From an uncultured Clostridiaceae bacterium (lineage in GTDB: Bacteria > Bacillota > Clostridia > Clostridiales > Clostridiaceae): DNA of 64,000 nt. The position numbers and the translations under genes are program-made. A model generated the notes under the pieces. That model worked only from the letters and a program-made list of their open reading frames with translations, did no database searches and was not told the origin of the DNA. Location of the stretch: contig CAMJGD010000001.1 in the NCBI GenBank assembly GCA_946405135.1, positions 372,001 through 436,000 of the forward strand, read 5' to 3'. This document shows, piece after piece, positions 1 through 8,895 of the stretch; within the stretch, counting starts at the first letter, position 1; every line of letters begins with the position of its first letter.

Positions 1-263
1 CTATATTCTTGTATAAATCCCAGTATAGCATTTATGATGACTATTATAATTATGGTTATAGCATCTGCTACATCACCCATAAATCCAGAGATTATCGTAG
101 CTGCTATAAGTACCCACACTATAAAATCATTAAATTGTGATATAAAAATTAAAAAAGGAGATATCCTCTTTTTATGCTTTATCTCATTTAAGCCATAAAT
201 TTTTATTCTTCTATCTGCTTCTTCTTGGGTAAGTCCTCTTAAGATCTCTCTTTCTTCTATCAA
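1..263 (-). CDS. Calcium-translocating P-type ATPase, N-terminal part (runs off window)
   Basis: The reverse strand from 263 encodes about 87 residues before the window ends. They show a cation-ATPase N-terminal domain (LTQEEADRRIKIYGLNEI) followed by two hydrophobic segments, the second beginning after FMGDVADA. This is the usual start of PMCA/SERCA-like Ca2+ or Mn2+ exporting ATPases; the catalytic DKTGT site lies outside the window. The start is TTG at 263, chosen because GGGAGGA lies seven bases upstream. The gene diverges from the pyrophosphatase gene at 443. Ion specificity cannot be told from this fragment. Confidence 0.75.
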   Translation of the reverse strand, partial: MIEEREILRGLTQEEADRRIKIYGLNEIKHKKRISPFLIFISQFNDFIVWVLIAATIISGFMGDVADAITIIIIVIINAILGFIQEY

Positions 264-380
264 ATTTAGCTCCTCCCTTTTATGTAAGTACTCTGCTATC
301 CTTTTAAAGTATCTAGATATCAGAGCCTCTTGCAATTGTTTTCATATTAATATATGGTAGTACAAAATAGATTATTCTAC

Positions 381-409
381 TTTACAAGTTATAATTTTAT
401 ATATAGAAT
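381..409 (+). promoter_or_regulatory. Possible sigma A promoter of the pyrophosphatase gene
   Basis: TTTACA at 381-386 and TAGAAT at 404-409 are separated by 17 bases. They lie 34 bases upstream of the GTG start at 443, which has GGAGG at 431-435. Both hexamers are one or two bases off consensus in very AT-rich DNA, so the assignment is tentative. Confidence 0.4.
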
Positions 410-442
410 ATATGTCATAATACAATATAAGGAGGCTACAAA

Positions 443-2086
443 GTGAAAGATATAATATACATTACAGGACATAAAAATCCTGATTCAGATTCAATATGCG
501 CAGCCATATCTTATGCAGAATTTAAAAATAAAATAGGCGGTACTCCTGCTGTAGCTGTAAGATTAGGAGAAATAAACAGAGAAACTAAATTTATACTAGA
601 TTACTTTGGTGTAGAACCTCCTGAGTTAATCGAAACACTAAAATTGCAGGTATCAGACTTAAATATAGATAATATTGCACCGGTATCACCAGATATTTCT
701 TTAAAAATGGCATGGAACTTAATGAAAAAAAATAATATAAAAACTCTTCCTGTGGTAGATGAAAATGATTCTCTCATCGGTATGGTTTCAGTATCTAATT
801 TAACTTCCATATATATGGATATATGGGATAATACTATTCTTGCAAAAAGTAACACTAAATTAGATAACATTTTAGAAACCTTATCTGCAAAACCCATATA
901 TATTCATAAAGATAGTAATCACTTTAAAGGTAAGATTATAGTAACTGCTATGCATCCAGAAACAATAAAATCACTAATTGAAGAAGGTGATATAGCCATA
1001 TGCGGTGACAGAGAAGATTCCCAGCGTATAGTAGTAGACTCAAAAGCTTCTCTTATGATAATTACAGGAAATCACGATATAAAAAAGGACATACTAGAAA
1101 AAGCAAAAGAAAATGGTTGTTCCATTGTAACTACTCCTCATGACTCTTTTACTGCTTCTAGGCTCATAATTCAAAGTATTCCTGTAGAATATGTTATGGG
1201 AAAAGATAATATTGTAACCTTCTCCACAGAAGATTTTGTAGATGATATAAAAGATGTGATGATAGAAACCAGATATAGAAGCTATCCTGTAATAAATTCT
1301 GAAAATAAAGTAGTAGGAAGCATATCTAGATATCATCTTATATCCAAAAATAAGAAAAAGGTAATACTTTTAGACCATAATGAAAAAGGGCAGTCTGTTC
1401 ATGGTTTAGAAGAATCAGAAGTATTAGAAATAATAGATCATCACAGAATTGCTGATGTACAGACTGGAAGCCCTATATATTTTAGAAATGAACCTGTAGG
1501 CAGCACTTCTACTATAGTTGGTTCTATATTCTTTGAAAATGGAATAAGGCCATCAAAAAAAGTAGCAGGACTATTGTGCGCTGCAATAATTTCAGATACC
1601 CTTCTATTTAGATCACCTACTTCTACCTTAGTAGATAGAATGGTTCTTAAGCGTTTAGCTCAGATAGCAGATCTAGATGTAGAGAAGTTTGCTAAAGAAA
1701 TGTTCAAAGCAGGCACTTCCTTAAAAGATAGGACTGCTGAAGATGTATTTCATCAAGATTTTAAAGTATTTAGCTTGGGGGAAATGAAGGTTGGAGTATC
1801 TCAGATAAATACTATGGATATGGAAAGTTTTCTTCCTATAAAAGATGATATGGTAAAATTAATGAATAGTAAGGTATCAAAAGAAGGTTTTAATGTGCTT
1901 ATATTCATGCTAACAGATATATTAAATGAAGGTTCTGAAATAATGATTGCAGGACCAGATAAAGATGTGGTAGGAAGAGCCTTTGATGTAAAAATTCTAG
2001 GAGATTCCATATTCTTGCCAGGAATTTTATCAAGAAAGAAACAGGTAATACCGCCTCTTACTTCTGCTATATTATCTGTAAGATAA
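443..2086 (+). CDS. ppaC: Manganese-dependent (family II) inorganic pyrophosphatase with CBS and DRTGG domains
   Basis: Hydrolyses pyrophosphate in the cytoplasm. The DHH-family core shows GHKNPDSDS (His10, Asp14, Asp16), a DHN at 311-313 and IIDHHR with DHH at 332-334; a DHHA2 domain follows from about residue 410. Between the two halves of the catalytic DHH domain is a regulatory insert: a CBS motif near residues 72-125, a DRTGG-type region around 130-240 and a second CBS motif near 245-300. In characterised clostridial relatives this insert binds adenine nucleotides, AMP and ADP inhibiting and diadenosine polyphosphates activating. Length (547 aa) fits the CBS/DRTGG subtype rather than the plain 310-residue form. 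It starts with GTG behind GGAGG. It is the only complete plus-strand gene here and appears unrelated to motility. Confidence 0.92.
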   Translation: MKDIIYITGHKNPDSDSICAAISYAEFKNKIGGTPAVAVRLGEINRETKFILDYFGVEPPELIETLKLQVSDLNIDNIAPVSPDISLKMAWNLMKKNNIKTLPVVDENDSLIGMVSVSNLTSIYMDIWDNTILAKSNTKLDNILETLSAKPIYIHKDSNHFKGKIIVTAMHPETIKSLIEEGDIAICGDREDSQRIVVDSKASLMIITGNHDIKKDILEKAKENGCSIVTTPHDSFTASRLIIQSIPVEYVMGKDNIVTFSTEDFVDDIKDVMIETRYRSYPVINSENKVVGSISRYHLISKNKKKVILLDHNEKGQSVHGLEESEVLEIIDHHRIADVQTGSPIYFRNEPVGSTSTIVGSIFFENGIRPSKKVAGLLCAAIISDTLLFRSPTSTLVDRMVLKRLAQIADLDVEKFAKEMFKAGTSLKDRTAEDVFHQDFKVFSLGEMKVGVSQINTMDMESFLPIKDDMVKLMNSKVSKEGFNVLIFMLTDILNEGSEIMIAGPDKDVVGRAFDVKILGDSIFLPGILSRKKQVIPPLTSAILSVR

Positions 2087-2108
2087 AGATTTTTTAATAT
2101 GAATAAAT

Positions 2109-2153
2109 AAGAGCTTACAGTTTAAAAGTTATAACTGCAGGCTCTTACTTTTT
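2109..2153. terminator. Intrinsic terminator after ppaC, possibly bidirectional
   Basis: AAGAGCTTACAG (2109-2120) pairs with CTGCAGGCTCTT (2135-2146) with one mismatch and one G-T pair, and is followed by a T-rich run at 2149-2156. It lies between convergent genes ending at 2086 and 2189, but the T run favours the plus strand. Confidence 0.7.
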
Positions 2154-2188
2154 ATTATATTCATAATAATTTTTAAATTCTTTTTTAG

Positions 2189-2965
2189 TTATATATAAAC
2201 AGTAATCATAAAACATATAAAACATATAAAGGCAATAGCATAATTTATACTTAAATAATCTTTTACGCAAATTTCATCTATCTTATTATTATATCCTCCA
2301 TAGCTTTTCACATAACTCATATCTTCTTTATCAAAATGATGATAAAAATTTACCGATTCTATATAAGCTGCCATTATTTCAATATTCAAAAGCGGATTAG
2401 TCAAAGTGTTAACTATATAATCACCCTTAAAATCTATATGAAAACTTCTATTTCGAATTATATATAGCAAATAAAACATAAATTGTATTAAAAGAGAAGG
2501 CACTATAGATAATATTCTATGAAAAAAAGTATAAAAGCCGTAATTTTGTGTTTCACTAATATAAAATAATAAGGCATACATTAATCCAATATAATTTGAA
2601 GAAAATAAAGCTATATAAAATAAAGGTGCCACAAAACCACATAAAAGACTTTTACAAGCAATCATAATTGAATCATAAAACTTTATTTTGCTTTTCAGTT
2701 CAAGGTTTTTCTTTTCACTATTACTTATATCGATAACTAAAAATGCTGTTATAAAATTAAATATTTCACTATTTTTTAATAACTTTGATAAAAAGTATAT
2801 TCCTACAATAATGATAATATATATAAATTCTACCAAAATATTAAATTTAAGTATTCCCCTCAAAATTTTATCAAATTTATTCATTAACTTCTGCCTATCC
2901 AGTTTCCACATAATTATGCTAAAAAGGCAGCCTAAAACATAACCTACCCCATGAAGTACCTCCAA
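2189..2965 (-). CDS. Unrecognised polytopic membrane protein
   Basis: The 258-residue protein has about six hydrophobic stretches: one at the N-terminus, a strong one rich in Ile/Val around residues 45-62, two or three in the middle, and one at the C-terminus ending in MITVYI. I do not recognise the family and see no catalytic motif. The start is uncertain. The only early in-frame candidate is TTG at 2965, which overlaps a GGAGG sequence; the next Met is residue 19 without a ribosome site. The ATG that GGAGG would serve best (2952) runs straight into a stop, so a frameshift near the 5' end is possible. It lies between two terminators and looks monocistronic. Confidence 0.55.
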   Translation of the reverse strand: MEVLHGVGYVLGCLFSIIMWKLDRQKLMNKFDKILRGILKFNILVEFIYIIIIVGIYFLSKLLKNSEIFNFITAFLVIDISNSEKKNLELKSKIKFYDSIMIACKSLLCGFVAPLFYIALFSSNYIGLMYALLFYISETQNYGFYTFFHRILSIVPSLLIQFMFYLLYIIRNRSFHIDFKGDYIVNTLTNPLLNIEIMAAYIESVNFYHHFDKEDMSYVKSYGGYNNKIDEICVKDYLSINYAIAFICFICFMITVYI

Positions 2966-3053
2966 AATATATTTATATCATTATAAATATATTTCATAAT
3001 TTGCAATATATTCTTAAAAAATTCTAGATTAAGTATAAATATAAAAAGTACCT

Positions 3054-3112
3054 ATAAAATAAAACTGCACAGTTTACAGATAGGTAATTTTACCTAACGA
3101 TTAACTGTGCAC
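3054..3112 (-). terminator. Terminator at the end of the flagellar operon
   Basis: On the minus strand, about ten bases after the flgG stop, GTGCACAGTTAA pairs with TAAACTGTGCAG, with a smaller nested palindrome (TAGGTAAAATTACCTA) between the arms, then a T-rich tail on plus positions 3056-3064. The arms resemble those of the hairpin after flgE at 16554-16599, so it may have arisen from the same repeat family. Confidence 0.7.
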
Positions 3113-3123
3113 TTAAAACTTAA

Positions 3124-3909
3124 CTATCTTGATTTTAAATTGTTGATCATTCCCCACATTTCATCTGCGGCTTTTATTCCTTTTGAACCAAGTTCAAAAG
3201 CTCTTTGAGTTAATATCATGTCTGTGAACTCTGAAGCTATATCTACATTAGATAGCTCTATAAAACCCTGTCTTATATTAAAATCTCTTGATTCATTGAC
3301 TTGAACTCCATCTTTAGGAACATAATAACTATCTCCCACAGATATTAAAGCATCATCACCTATAGGAGAAAAAACAGGTATTCTTCCTACATCAGTTTTA
3401 TTATTTCCATTTTGAATAGAAACATTACCATCACTGTCTACAAATAAATTTTCTTGTGTAAATCTCATATTTTCACCATTAATTCCAGGATTATAATTTA
3501 TAGAAAGTATGTTACCTACGGCATCCACCAATCTTCCATTCATAGGATCTATCTTAAAATTTCCTTCTCTGCTATAAACTGTTGAGCCATCTGCTCTAGT
3601 TAATTTAAAATAACCTTCTCCATCTATAGCTAAATCTGTAGTTTTCCCTGTATCCTTTAAAGCTCCTTGTTTTTGATCTCTAATCCAACCTGTTGATCTT
3701 ACTCCTGTACCTGTAAATTGTAAGTTTGCATTGTTATCAGTGGTTGGATATCCTTGTCTTTTTAATGTTTCATAAGCAAGGTCCTTAAATTTTACATCTA
3801 CCCTTTTATAACCTTCTGTACTTACATTAGATAAATTGTTTGAAATTGCATCTAATTTATCCTGATTAGCCATCATAGCACTTCTACCATTCCACAACAC
3901 TCTCATCAT
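3124..3909 (-). CDS. flgG: Flagellar basal-body rod protein, FlgG-like
   Basis: A 261-residue rod protein of the FlgF/FlgG/FlgE family. The N-terminal Flg_bbr motif is seen as LDAISNNLSNVSTEGYK (about residues 19-35), and the C-terminal family motif as LSNVDIASEFTDMILTQRAFE. FlgG builds the distal rod that passes through the peptidoglycan to the hook. It is the last gene of the operon, 28 bases after the FlgF-like gene and followed by a terminator. In Firmicutes these two paralogues are often called FlhO and FlhP; the assignment of F versus G between them rests mainly on order and is less certain than the family. Confidence 0.85.
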   Translation of the reverse strand: MMRVLWNGRSAMMANQDKLDAISNNLSNVSTEGYKRVDVKFKDLAYETLKRQGYPTTDNNANLQFTGTGVRSTGWIRDQKQGALKDTGKTTDLAIDGEGYFKLTRADGSTVYSREGNFKIDPMNGRLVDAVGNILSINYNPGINGENMRFTQENLFVDSDGNVSIQNGNNKTDVGRIPVFSPIGDDALISVGDSYYVPKDGVQVNESRDFNIRQGFIELSNVDIASEFTDMILTQRAFELGSKGIKAADEMWGMINNLKSR

Positions 3910-3937
3910 ATCACTTCACCACCAGCCATTATTTGTT

Positions 3938-4720
3938 TTATCTTACAGTTCCCACTTCATTTGCAGCTTTATTTAGGGTTTCATCTATGAACTGAATTAC
4001 TTTTTGATTGGTTTCAAAACTTCTCATCACAGTCATCATATTTACCATTTCATTTACTACATTTACATTGGATCTCTCTAAAAATTTCTGCTTTATATAT
4101 GTATTAGTATCATTTATAGGATTCTGTCCTTCATAAAGATTATCTCCCACTTTTTTTAAAGCTTTATAGTCATTAAAATCCACCATATTGAATTTATACA
4201 TTCTTTGATCATCTATAAAAACATTATTATCCAAATCTAAATTGATCTTACCATTGCCTATATACATAGGCTCAATAGCACCAGTATTTAAGTTAGTGCC
4301 TAAAACCTGCTCTCCGCTATCTGTAACCAAAAATCCTTGAGTGTTTACATGAAAATGACCATCTCTAGTATAGTAAGTCTGATTATTTCCCGGGACATTT
4401 CTTCTTACAGAAAAAAATCCTCTTCCTTCTATAGCGAAATCTGTATCCTTGTCTGTGCTAGCTAAAGTTCCTTGAGTAAAATCTGTTAATGTCTCATCTA
4501 TTCTACTTCCAAAGGAAAGAGTTCCTATTTGATTCTTTACATTTTTATTTCCTACTTTTTTATCATAATTTTCAAGCAAAACATCCTCAAATTTTTTTAC
4601 AGCAAGATTATCGCCTTTGTAACCTACTGTATTAGCATTAGCCAGATTTGAAGTTATCACATCTTGCTCAGCTTCTAAACTTATCATCCCAGATACAGCA
4701 GTATATAAAGATCTTATCAT
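3938..4720 (-). CDS. flgF: Flagellar basal-body rod protein, FlgF-like
   Basis: A 260-residue paralogue of the next gene. The N-terminal motif is ISLEAEQDVITSNLANANT and the C-terminal one is LERSNVNVVNEMVNMMTVMRSFE. It is expected to form the proximal/distal rod junction in the cell envelope. Its ATG overlaps the TGA of the preceding small membrane gene (ATGA), which indicates translational coupling. FlhO is an alternative name in Bacillus nomenclature. Confidence 0.8.
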   Translation of the reverse strand: MIRSLYTAVSGMISLEAEQDVITSNLANANTVGYKGDNLAVKKFEDVLLENYDKKVGNKNVKNQIGTLSFGSRIDETLTDFTQGTLASTDKDTDFAIEGRGFFSVRRNVPGNNQTYYTRDGHFHVNTQGFLVTDSGEQVLGTNLNTGAIEPMYIGNGKINLDLDNNVFIDDQRMYKFNMVDFNDYKALKKVGDNLYEGQNPINDTNTYIKQKFLERSNVNVVNEMVNMMTVMRSFETNQKVIQFIDETLNKAANEVGTVR

Positions 4721-4944
4721 TTCCCCACATCCTTTTTATTTATTACTTTAAATTCTTGTGGATAGTCCATACCATAAGCTTTGGCCTTTTCCTCTATCTT
4801 ATCTCTGCTCATAGATAACTCTACCTTGTAGCCCGCCATAAAAATGGTTCCTATTATAATTCCTATGCCAATCCCAATTAATATTTTTCTATCACTAAAA
4901 AAATCTATTAAACTCTTTAATTTTTGTATAATTCCCTTATTAAT
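4717..4944 (-). CDS. Small single-pass membrane protein with no standard start codon
   Basis: An open frame of 75 codons fills the gap between the gene ending at 4917 and flgF. After a short basic start it has one membrane helix (ILIGIGIGIIIGTIFMAGYK), then a soluble tail SMSRDKIEEKAKAYGMDYP and a stop overlapping flgF. The tail recalls the small YceG/MltG-like membrane proteins of Firmicutes, but that is only an impression. There is no ATG, GTG or TTG before the middle of the membrane helix. The best candidate is ATT at 4944, six bases after GGGGGA, which overlaps the end of the previous gene. Alternatives are a ribosomal frameshift from that gene or an internal ATG that would cut the helix. 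Confidence 0.5.
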   Translation of the reverse strand: MNKGIIQKLKSLIDFFSDRKILIGIGIGIIIGTIFMAGYKVELSMSRDKIEEKAKAYGMDYPQEFKVINKKDVGK

Positions 4945-5480
4945 AGTACTTCCCCCTTACCCATATTAAATTCTTCACATATATTTTCTATAGGTATTCC
5001 TTTATCAAGAAGTTTTTTAACTGAAACTACCTTTTCATTGGCATAATCATCTTCAGGTTCTTCTTTAATGATTTTTTCTTCTCTATCCTCATTATTTTCA
5101 TTCTTTAAACTTTTTTCTGATATTTTATCTTCTATATTATTTTCGTCATAACTGCTGCTTTGCTTGAGATTTTTTTGCAATAAAACAGCACGCTCCTCAT
5201 TATCATTGTATTTTAAATCTTCTTCTTTTTTTATATATTCCATTTCACTGTTTTCAATTGGATGCTTACTTATATTTTCTTTAAGCTCTACTATCTCCTT
5301 TTGTAAATCCAATAAGCTTTCAGAAAAGTCTTTTCTTAATTCGCCTACCAATATCTCTACTTCTGTTATATCAAATTCTTCTTTATTCAATGCATTTTGA
5401 AAAGATTGTTTCTCTTTTTTGGCTGCCCTTAAGTTAAAAACAATAAGTAAAACTCCTAGAATTATTAATAATATAGGCAT
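4917..5480 (-). CDS. Membrane-anchored coiled-coil protein of the flagellar operon (function unknown)
   Basis: About 187 residues with an N-terminal membrane helix (IMPILLIILGVLLIVFNL), a long charged, predicted coiled-coil middle rich in Glu, Lys and Asn, and a C-terminal motif VKKLLDKGIPIENICEEFNMGKGEV that looks like a small helix-turn-helix. Similar small proteins of this layout occur next to fliA in clostridial and Bacillus flagellar operons and have no defined role. ATG at 5480 is preferred over GTG at 5489 because GGAG lies eight bases before it. It follows fliA by about 20 bases. Confidence 0.7.
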   Translation of the reverse strand: MPILLIILGVLLIVFNLRAAKKEKQSFQNALNKEEFDITEVEILVGELRKDFSESLLDLQKEIVELKENISKHPIENSEMEYIKKEEDLKYNDNEERAVLLQKNLKQSSSYDENNIEDKISEKSLKNENNEDREEKIIKEEPEDDYANEKVVSVKKLLDKGIPIENICEEFNMGKGEVLLIRELYKN

Positions 5481-5501
5481 AATATACACTCCATTTAAAA
5501 T

Positions 5502-6227
5502 CTATATGTATTTTAATTTTTTCATAGCATTTCTAAGATGAACTATGGCTCTACTGTGAAGCTGACATACTCTTGATTCAGATACTTCTAATACTTTACC
5601 TATTTCTTTTAATGTAAGACCTTCATAATAATAAAGTGAAAGAACTAACTTATCCTTATCATTTAAAGATTCTATCGCCTTAGCAAGATATTCTATCTCT
5701 TCCTTATCTTCAAGTATACTTTCAGGGCTTGGACTCTTTTCATCCTGTATCATAGTTATTAGAGGCATATCGTCATCTTCAGAAAAAATAATGTCTTCCA
5801 AAGATACTATGGATATATAATTTATATAATTTTCTATTTGAAAAACATCCTCTATATTGATTTTTAAGTCTGAGGCTATTTCTTCTACCGTAGGTTCCCT
5901 CATTAATTTTTTTTGAAGATTTTCTACGGTTTCATTATATCTATTTAATTTATCCATAGCTCCCTTAGATATGGGACTATTTTTTCTAATTTCATCTATC
6001 ATAGAGCCCTTTATTCTTATAGAAGCATAGGTTGAGAATTTCATACCCTTACTGGAATCATACTTACTTATAGCATCCATAAGTCCTAACATTCCATAGC
6101 TCACCAAATCTTCATAGTCAATATACTTACTTTTTCCCACTATGACTCTAGATGCTATATATTTAACCAAGGGTATATATTTTTTTACAACTTGCTCTTT
6201 TACATCTGAAGTATCAGCTATTGCCAT
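5502..6227 (-). CDS. fliA: RNA polymerase sigma factor for flagellar genes (sigma D / sigma 28)
   Basis: A 241-residue sigma-70 family protein of the FliA/WhiG type. Region 2 is visible as DYEDLVSYGMLGLMDAISKYD...KFSTYASIRIKGSMIDEIRK, region 3 around SDLKINIEDV, and region 4 as LTLKEIGKVLEVSESRVCQLHSRA. It directs RNA polymerase to late motility promoters. Six candidate sites of its type (TAAA-N15-NNCGATAA/T) lie in front of the flagellin and glycan genes of this same window. Encoding it near the end of the structural operon, as in Bacillus, ties late-gene transcription to expression of the whole operon. No flgM anti-sigma gene is in the window. Confidence 0.92.
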   Translation of the reverse strand: MAIADTSDVKEQVVKKYIPLVKYIASRVIVGKSKYIDYEDLVSYGMLGLMDAISKYDSSKGMKFSTYASIRIKGSMIDEIRKNSPISKGAMDKLNRYNETVENLQKKLMREPTVEEIASDLKINIEDVFQIENYINYISIVSLEDIIFSEDDDMPLITMIQDEKSPSPESILEDKEEIEYLAKAIESLNDKDKLVLSLYYYEGLTLKEIGKVLEVSESRVCQLHSRAIVHLRNAMKKLKYI

Positions 6228-6229
6228 AA

Positions 6230-6892
6230 TTAACCCTCCTTCAGAGCGGCTTTTCTCTGCTTTCTCATGATGTTAAATACATATCTTATTATTTTTTCTC
6301 TACTTGAAGCATCTATCTGTTCAAATCTTATTCCACATACTTTTCCATTATCTTCATCTTTCTCTGATCTTACTACTTTCCCTGCTACTTTTATGTTCAC
6401 TTCTTCCACAAATAAATCAGCAAGTATAAAATCACCTATTTTTAAATCTTCCTTTACTTTTATCTTCATACCTCCGCCGCTTATATCTAAAAGCATAGCC
6501 TTCTGATAATCCGATTCATCATTTATAACTTTATCTGTTAAACTATATTTATTAGTTATTTTTTTATACTTTATGTATTCTACCGTGTCTACTCTAACAT
6601 AATTTCTTCTTTGAATCTTGATAAAAATTTTAGGTACATCTATAAATATTTGAGGCACATTATTTTCTATCTTTCTACCAAGCACAATACTTTCAAACTT
6701 ATATAGATTTAATTTTTCATAATATATGGCTTCAATTTTATCCCCTTTTTCTAGAGGAAGATATCGGCCTTGGCTTACAGGAATACTTATGGATATATAA
6801 TTTTCTCCTGCATCTTGTATATTGCTCTTATATATTTCTTCATTCCAGTACACATCTATCCTGGCATTTATTTTTATATTAAAGCTATTCAA
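6230..6892 (-). CDS. PilZ-domain c-di-GMP receptor, YcgR-like flagellar brake
   Basis: 220 residues: an N-terminal YcgR-type beta domain (1-90) and a C-terminal PilZ domain. The c-di-GMP binding signatures are complete: RRNYVR at 95-100 (RxxxR) and DISGGG at 136-141 (D/NxSxxG). Proteins of this family bind c-di-GMP and slow the motor through the stator or switch; the Bacillus homologue YpfA/DgrA acts with MotA. It lies directly before fliA and after flhG in the structural operon, so brake and motor would be made together. The start is ATG at 6892. Confidence 0.85.
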   Translation of the reverse strand: MNSFNIKINARIDVYWNEEIYKSNIQDAGENYISISIPVSQGRYLPLEKGDKIEAIYYEKLNLYKFESIVLGRKIENNVPQIFIDVPKIFIKIQRRNYVRVDTVEYIKYKKITNKYSLTDKVINDESDYQKAMLLDISGGGMKIKVKEDLKIGDFILADLFVEEVNIKVAGKVVRSEKDEDNGKVCGIRFEQIDASSREKIIRYVFNIMRKQRKAALKEG

Positions 6893-6906
6893 AATTCCCC
6901 AACTCC

Positions 6907-7761
6907 CTATGAAAATATACTGAAAATTTTTTTAAACAGTCCTTGTACACCTATACCTTTTATTTCATCATTATTTCCTAAAATATTATTTGCTATATTA
7001 TTTATATCATGGGAAGCATTACACCCTGGATAATTAATTAAAAAAGGTGTTTGATTTCTAACTGCCTGAGTTACTTTTCTATCATCTAGTACTGCTCCTA
7101 AAAAGTTTAACTCCATCTTAAGAAAATTTTTTGCTGCACTTTCAAATTTTTTGTAAGTAACTTCTCCTTCTTTATAGTCCAAAGCTCTATTTACTATGAC
7201 ATTTGCCTTACTTTTCAGTTTAAAATAACTTACAGCCTTTAAGAGGCTATAAGCATCTGTAAGAGATGTAGGTTCTGGGGTAGTAACTATTATAAGCTCC
7301 TCTGCACATGCTGCAAAAGCCAATACACTCCTATTAATGCCTGCTCCAGTATCCATAAATATATAGTCTACATCATCTACGCATTGAATTTTTTTTAAAA
7401 ACTTTTCTCTTTGTTCCTCTGTAAGGTCTTCTATCTGATTTACTCCTGATCCTGCAGGTAAAAGCTTTACTCCAAAAGGCCCATTTATTACTACATCATT
7501 TATTTCCTTATCTCTGTATATTATATCAAAAACGTTATATTTAGGCAAAAACCCCATAAGTACGTCATCATTCCCCATACCTATATCAGCATCAAATATC
7601 ATAACTTTTTTGCCCATTTTCTGCAAAGCTATACCTAAGTTAACTACTATGTTACTTTTTCCTACTCCACCTTTACCAGAGGTTATAGTTATGACTTTAG
7701 GTTTGGAAACTTTTAAACTGTTTGAAGCCATTTTTCTCAATTTTTCTGCTTGGTCTAGCAT
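6907..7761 (-). CDS. flhG: MinD-like ATPase FlhG (flagellar number regulator)
   Basis: A 284-residue ParA/MinD-family ATPase with a deviant Walker A motif GKGGVGKS (29-36), MIFDADIGMGNDDVLMG and a DTGAGINRSVLAF switch region. FlhG (YlxH/FleN) controls flagellar number and placement by stimulating the GTPase FlhF. The ATG overlaps the 3' end of flhF by seven bases, the usual pairing. Its C-terminus ends in GLFKKIFSIFS, a likely amphipathic membrane-targeting tail like that of MinD. Confidence 0.9.
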   Translation of the reverse strand: MLDQAEKLRKMASNSLKVSKPKVITITSGKGGVGKSNIVVNLGIALQKMGKKVMIFDADIGMGNDDVLMGFLPKYNVFDIIYRDKEINDVVINGPFGVKLLPAGSGVNQIEDLTEEQREKFLKKIQCVDDVDYIFMDTGAGINRSVLAFAACAEELIIVTTPEPTSLTDAYSLLKAVSYFKLKSKANVIVNRALDYKEGEVTYKKFESAAKNFLKMELNFLGAVLDDRKVTQAVRNQTPFLINYPGCNASHDINNIANNILGNNDEIKGIGVQGLFKKIFSIFS

Positions 7762-8894
7762 ATACTTTCCTCCCCTAAAATTAAACTACAGATATCTTCT
7801 TTGGAAAGTTTTCTGATATCATCAGGCACATTTTGACCAATAGTTACATAACTCAGAGGTTTTCCTGCAAACTCCAATATATTTATTATGGAACCATAAG
7901 TTGAAGTTTCATCTAATTTGGTTATTATAACATTATTATAATTTAATATTTTATATCCTTCTATTATGGACCTAACATCTTTATTCTTTGTAGTACAACT
8001 TACAACTAGATGTATATTAGGTTCTTTCACTTTATTTATAAAAGCTCTAAGCTCTGATATCTGCATTACATTTTTACTGCTTCTTCCTGTGGTATCTATA
8101 AGCACCACATCTCTATCTTTCATAAAATCCAATGCATCTTCCATTTCTTTTTGGGTGATTACAACTTTAAAAGGTATATTCATAATATCTGCATAAGTTC
8201 TTAATTGCTCCACTGCTCCAATTCTATAAGTATCTACAGTTATAAGCCCAACTTTCTTTTTATCTATTAGAGCCAGCTTCCCCGCTAGTTTAGCTATGGT
8301 GGTGGTTTTACCAACTCCAGTAGGTCCTACAAACACCACATTTCCCTGCATAACCTCTTCAGAATCAACGGATATAATACGGCCAATAGAAAATTTAATT
8401 TTTCTATTTTCTTCTATATTTTCATCCATTTCTTTCATATATCCTATTATGTGACTTATAGTCTCATCTTCTAGATCCATATCCTTTAGTTTTAAATATA
8501 AATCATTTTTTTCGGAGCGAAGGTCCTGATTATTTTTCTCAATGATAATGTTGTTTAGCATGGTCTTCATTTCCTGCATTTCTTTAAAAAGCGCAGAATT
8601 TTCACTCTCTGTCTCTTCTTTTTTAGGTTCCACAGTTTTTGTTTCAGAATTATTTTCTTTAAAAAGTATATTTCTTATAGCATCTAAGCTGTCTGTAACA
8701 GCTTCTTCTTCTTTTGATTTTTCCCTATTTTCTATTGCTGCAGTAACCTCTATAACTTTCTTTGAAAAAAACCCTTTTATACCTGGCTTTCTTATTTTTC
8801 TTTGACTTATTATTACAGCATCCTTACCTAATTCATATCTTATTCTAGTCATGGCTTCATTCATATTGTTTACAATATACTTTTTAATAACCAT
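7755..8894 (-). CDS. flhF: SRP-type GTPase FlhF (flagellar positioning)
   Basis: 379 residues: a short basic N-domain, a low-complexity charged linker (about 55-130), and an SRP-family NG GTPase domain with the P-loop GPTGVGKTT at 190-198, DTYRIGAVEQL and DTTGRSS motifs and a TKLDET specificity box. FlhF marks the site and helps assemble the first basal-body parts. It sits between flhA and flhG, one base after flhA. The start ATG at 8894 is the first possible codon. Confidence 0.92.
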   Translation of the reverse strand: MVIKKYIVNNMNEAMTRIRYELGKDAVIISQRKIRKPGIKGFFSKKVIEVTAAIENREKSKEEEAVTDSLDAIRNILFKENNSETKTVEPKKEETESENSALFKEMQEMKTMLNNIIIEKNNQDLRSEKNDLYLKLKDMDLEDETISHIIGYMKEMDENIEENRKIKFSIGRIISVDSEEVMQGNVVFVGPTGVGKTTTIAKLAGKLALIDKKKVGLITVDTYRIGAVEQLRTYADIMNIPFKVVITQKEMEDALDFMKDRDVVLIDTTGRSSKNVMQISELRAFINKVKEPNIHLVVSCTTKNKDVRSIIEGYKILNYNNVIITKLDETSTYGSIINILEFAGKPLSYVTIGQNVPDDIRKLSKEDICSLILGEESIC

Positions 8895-8895
8895 T

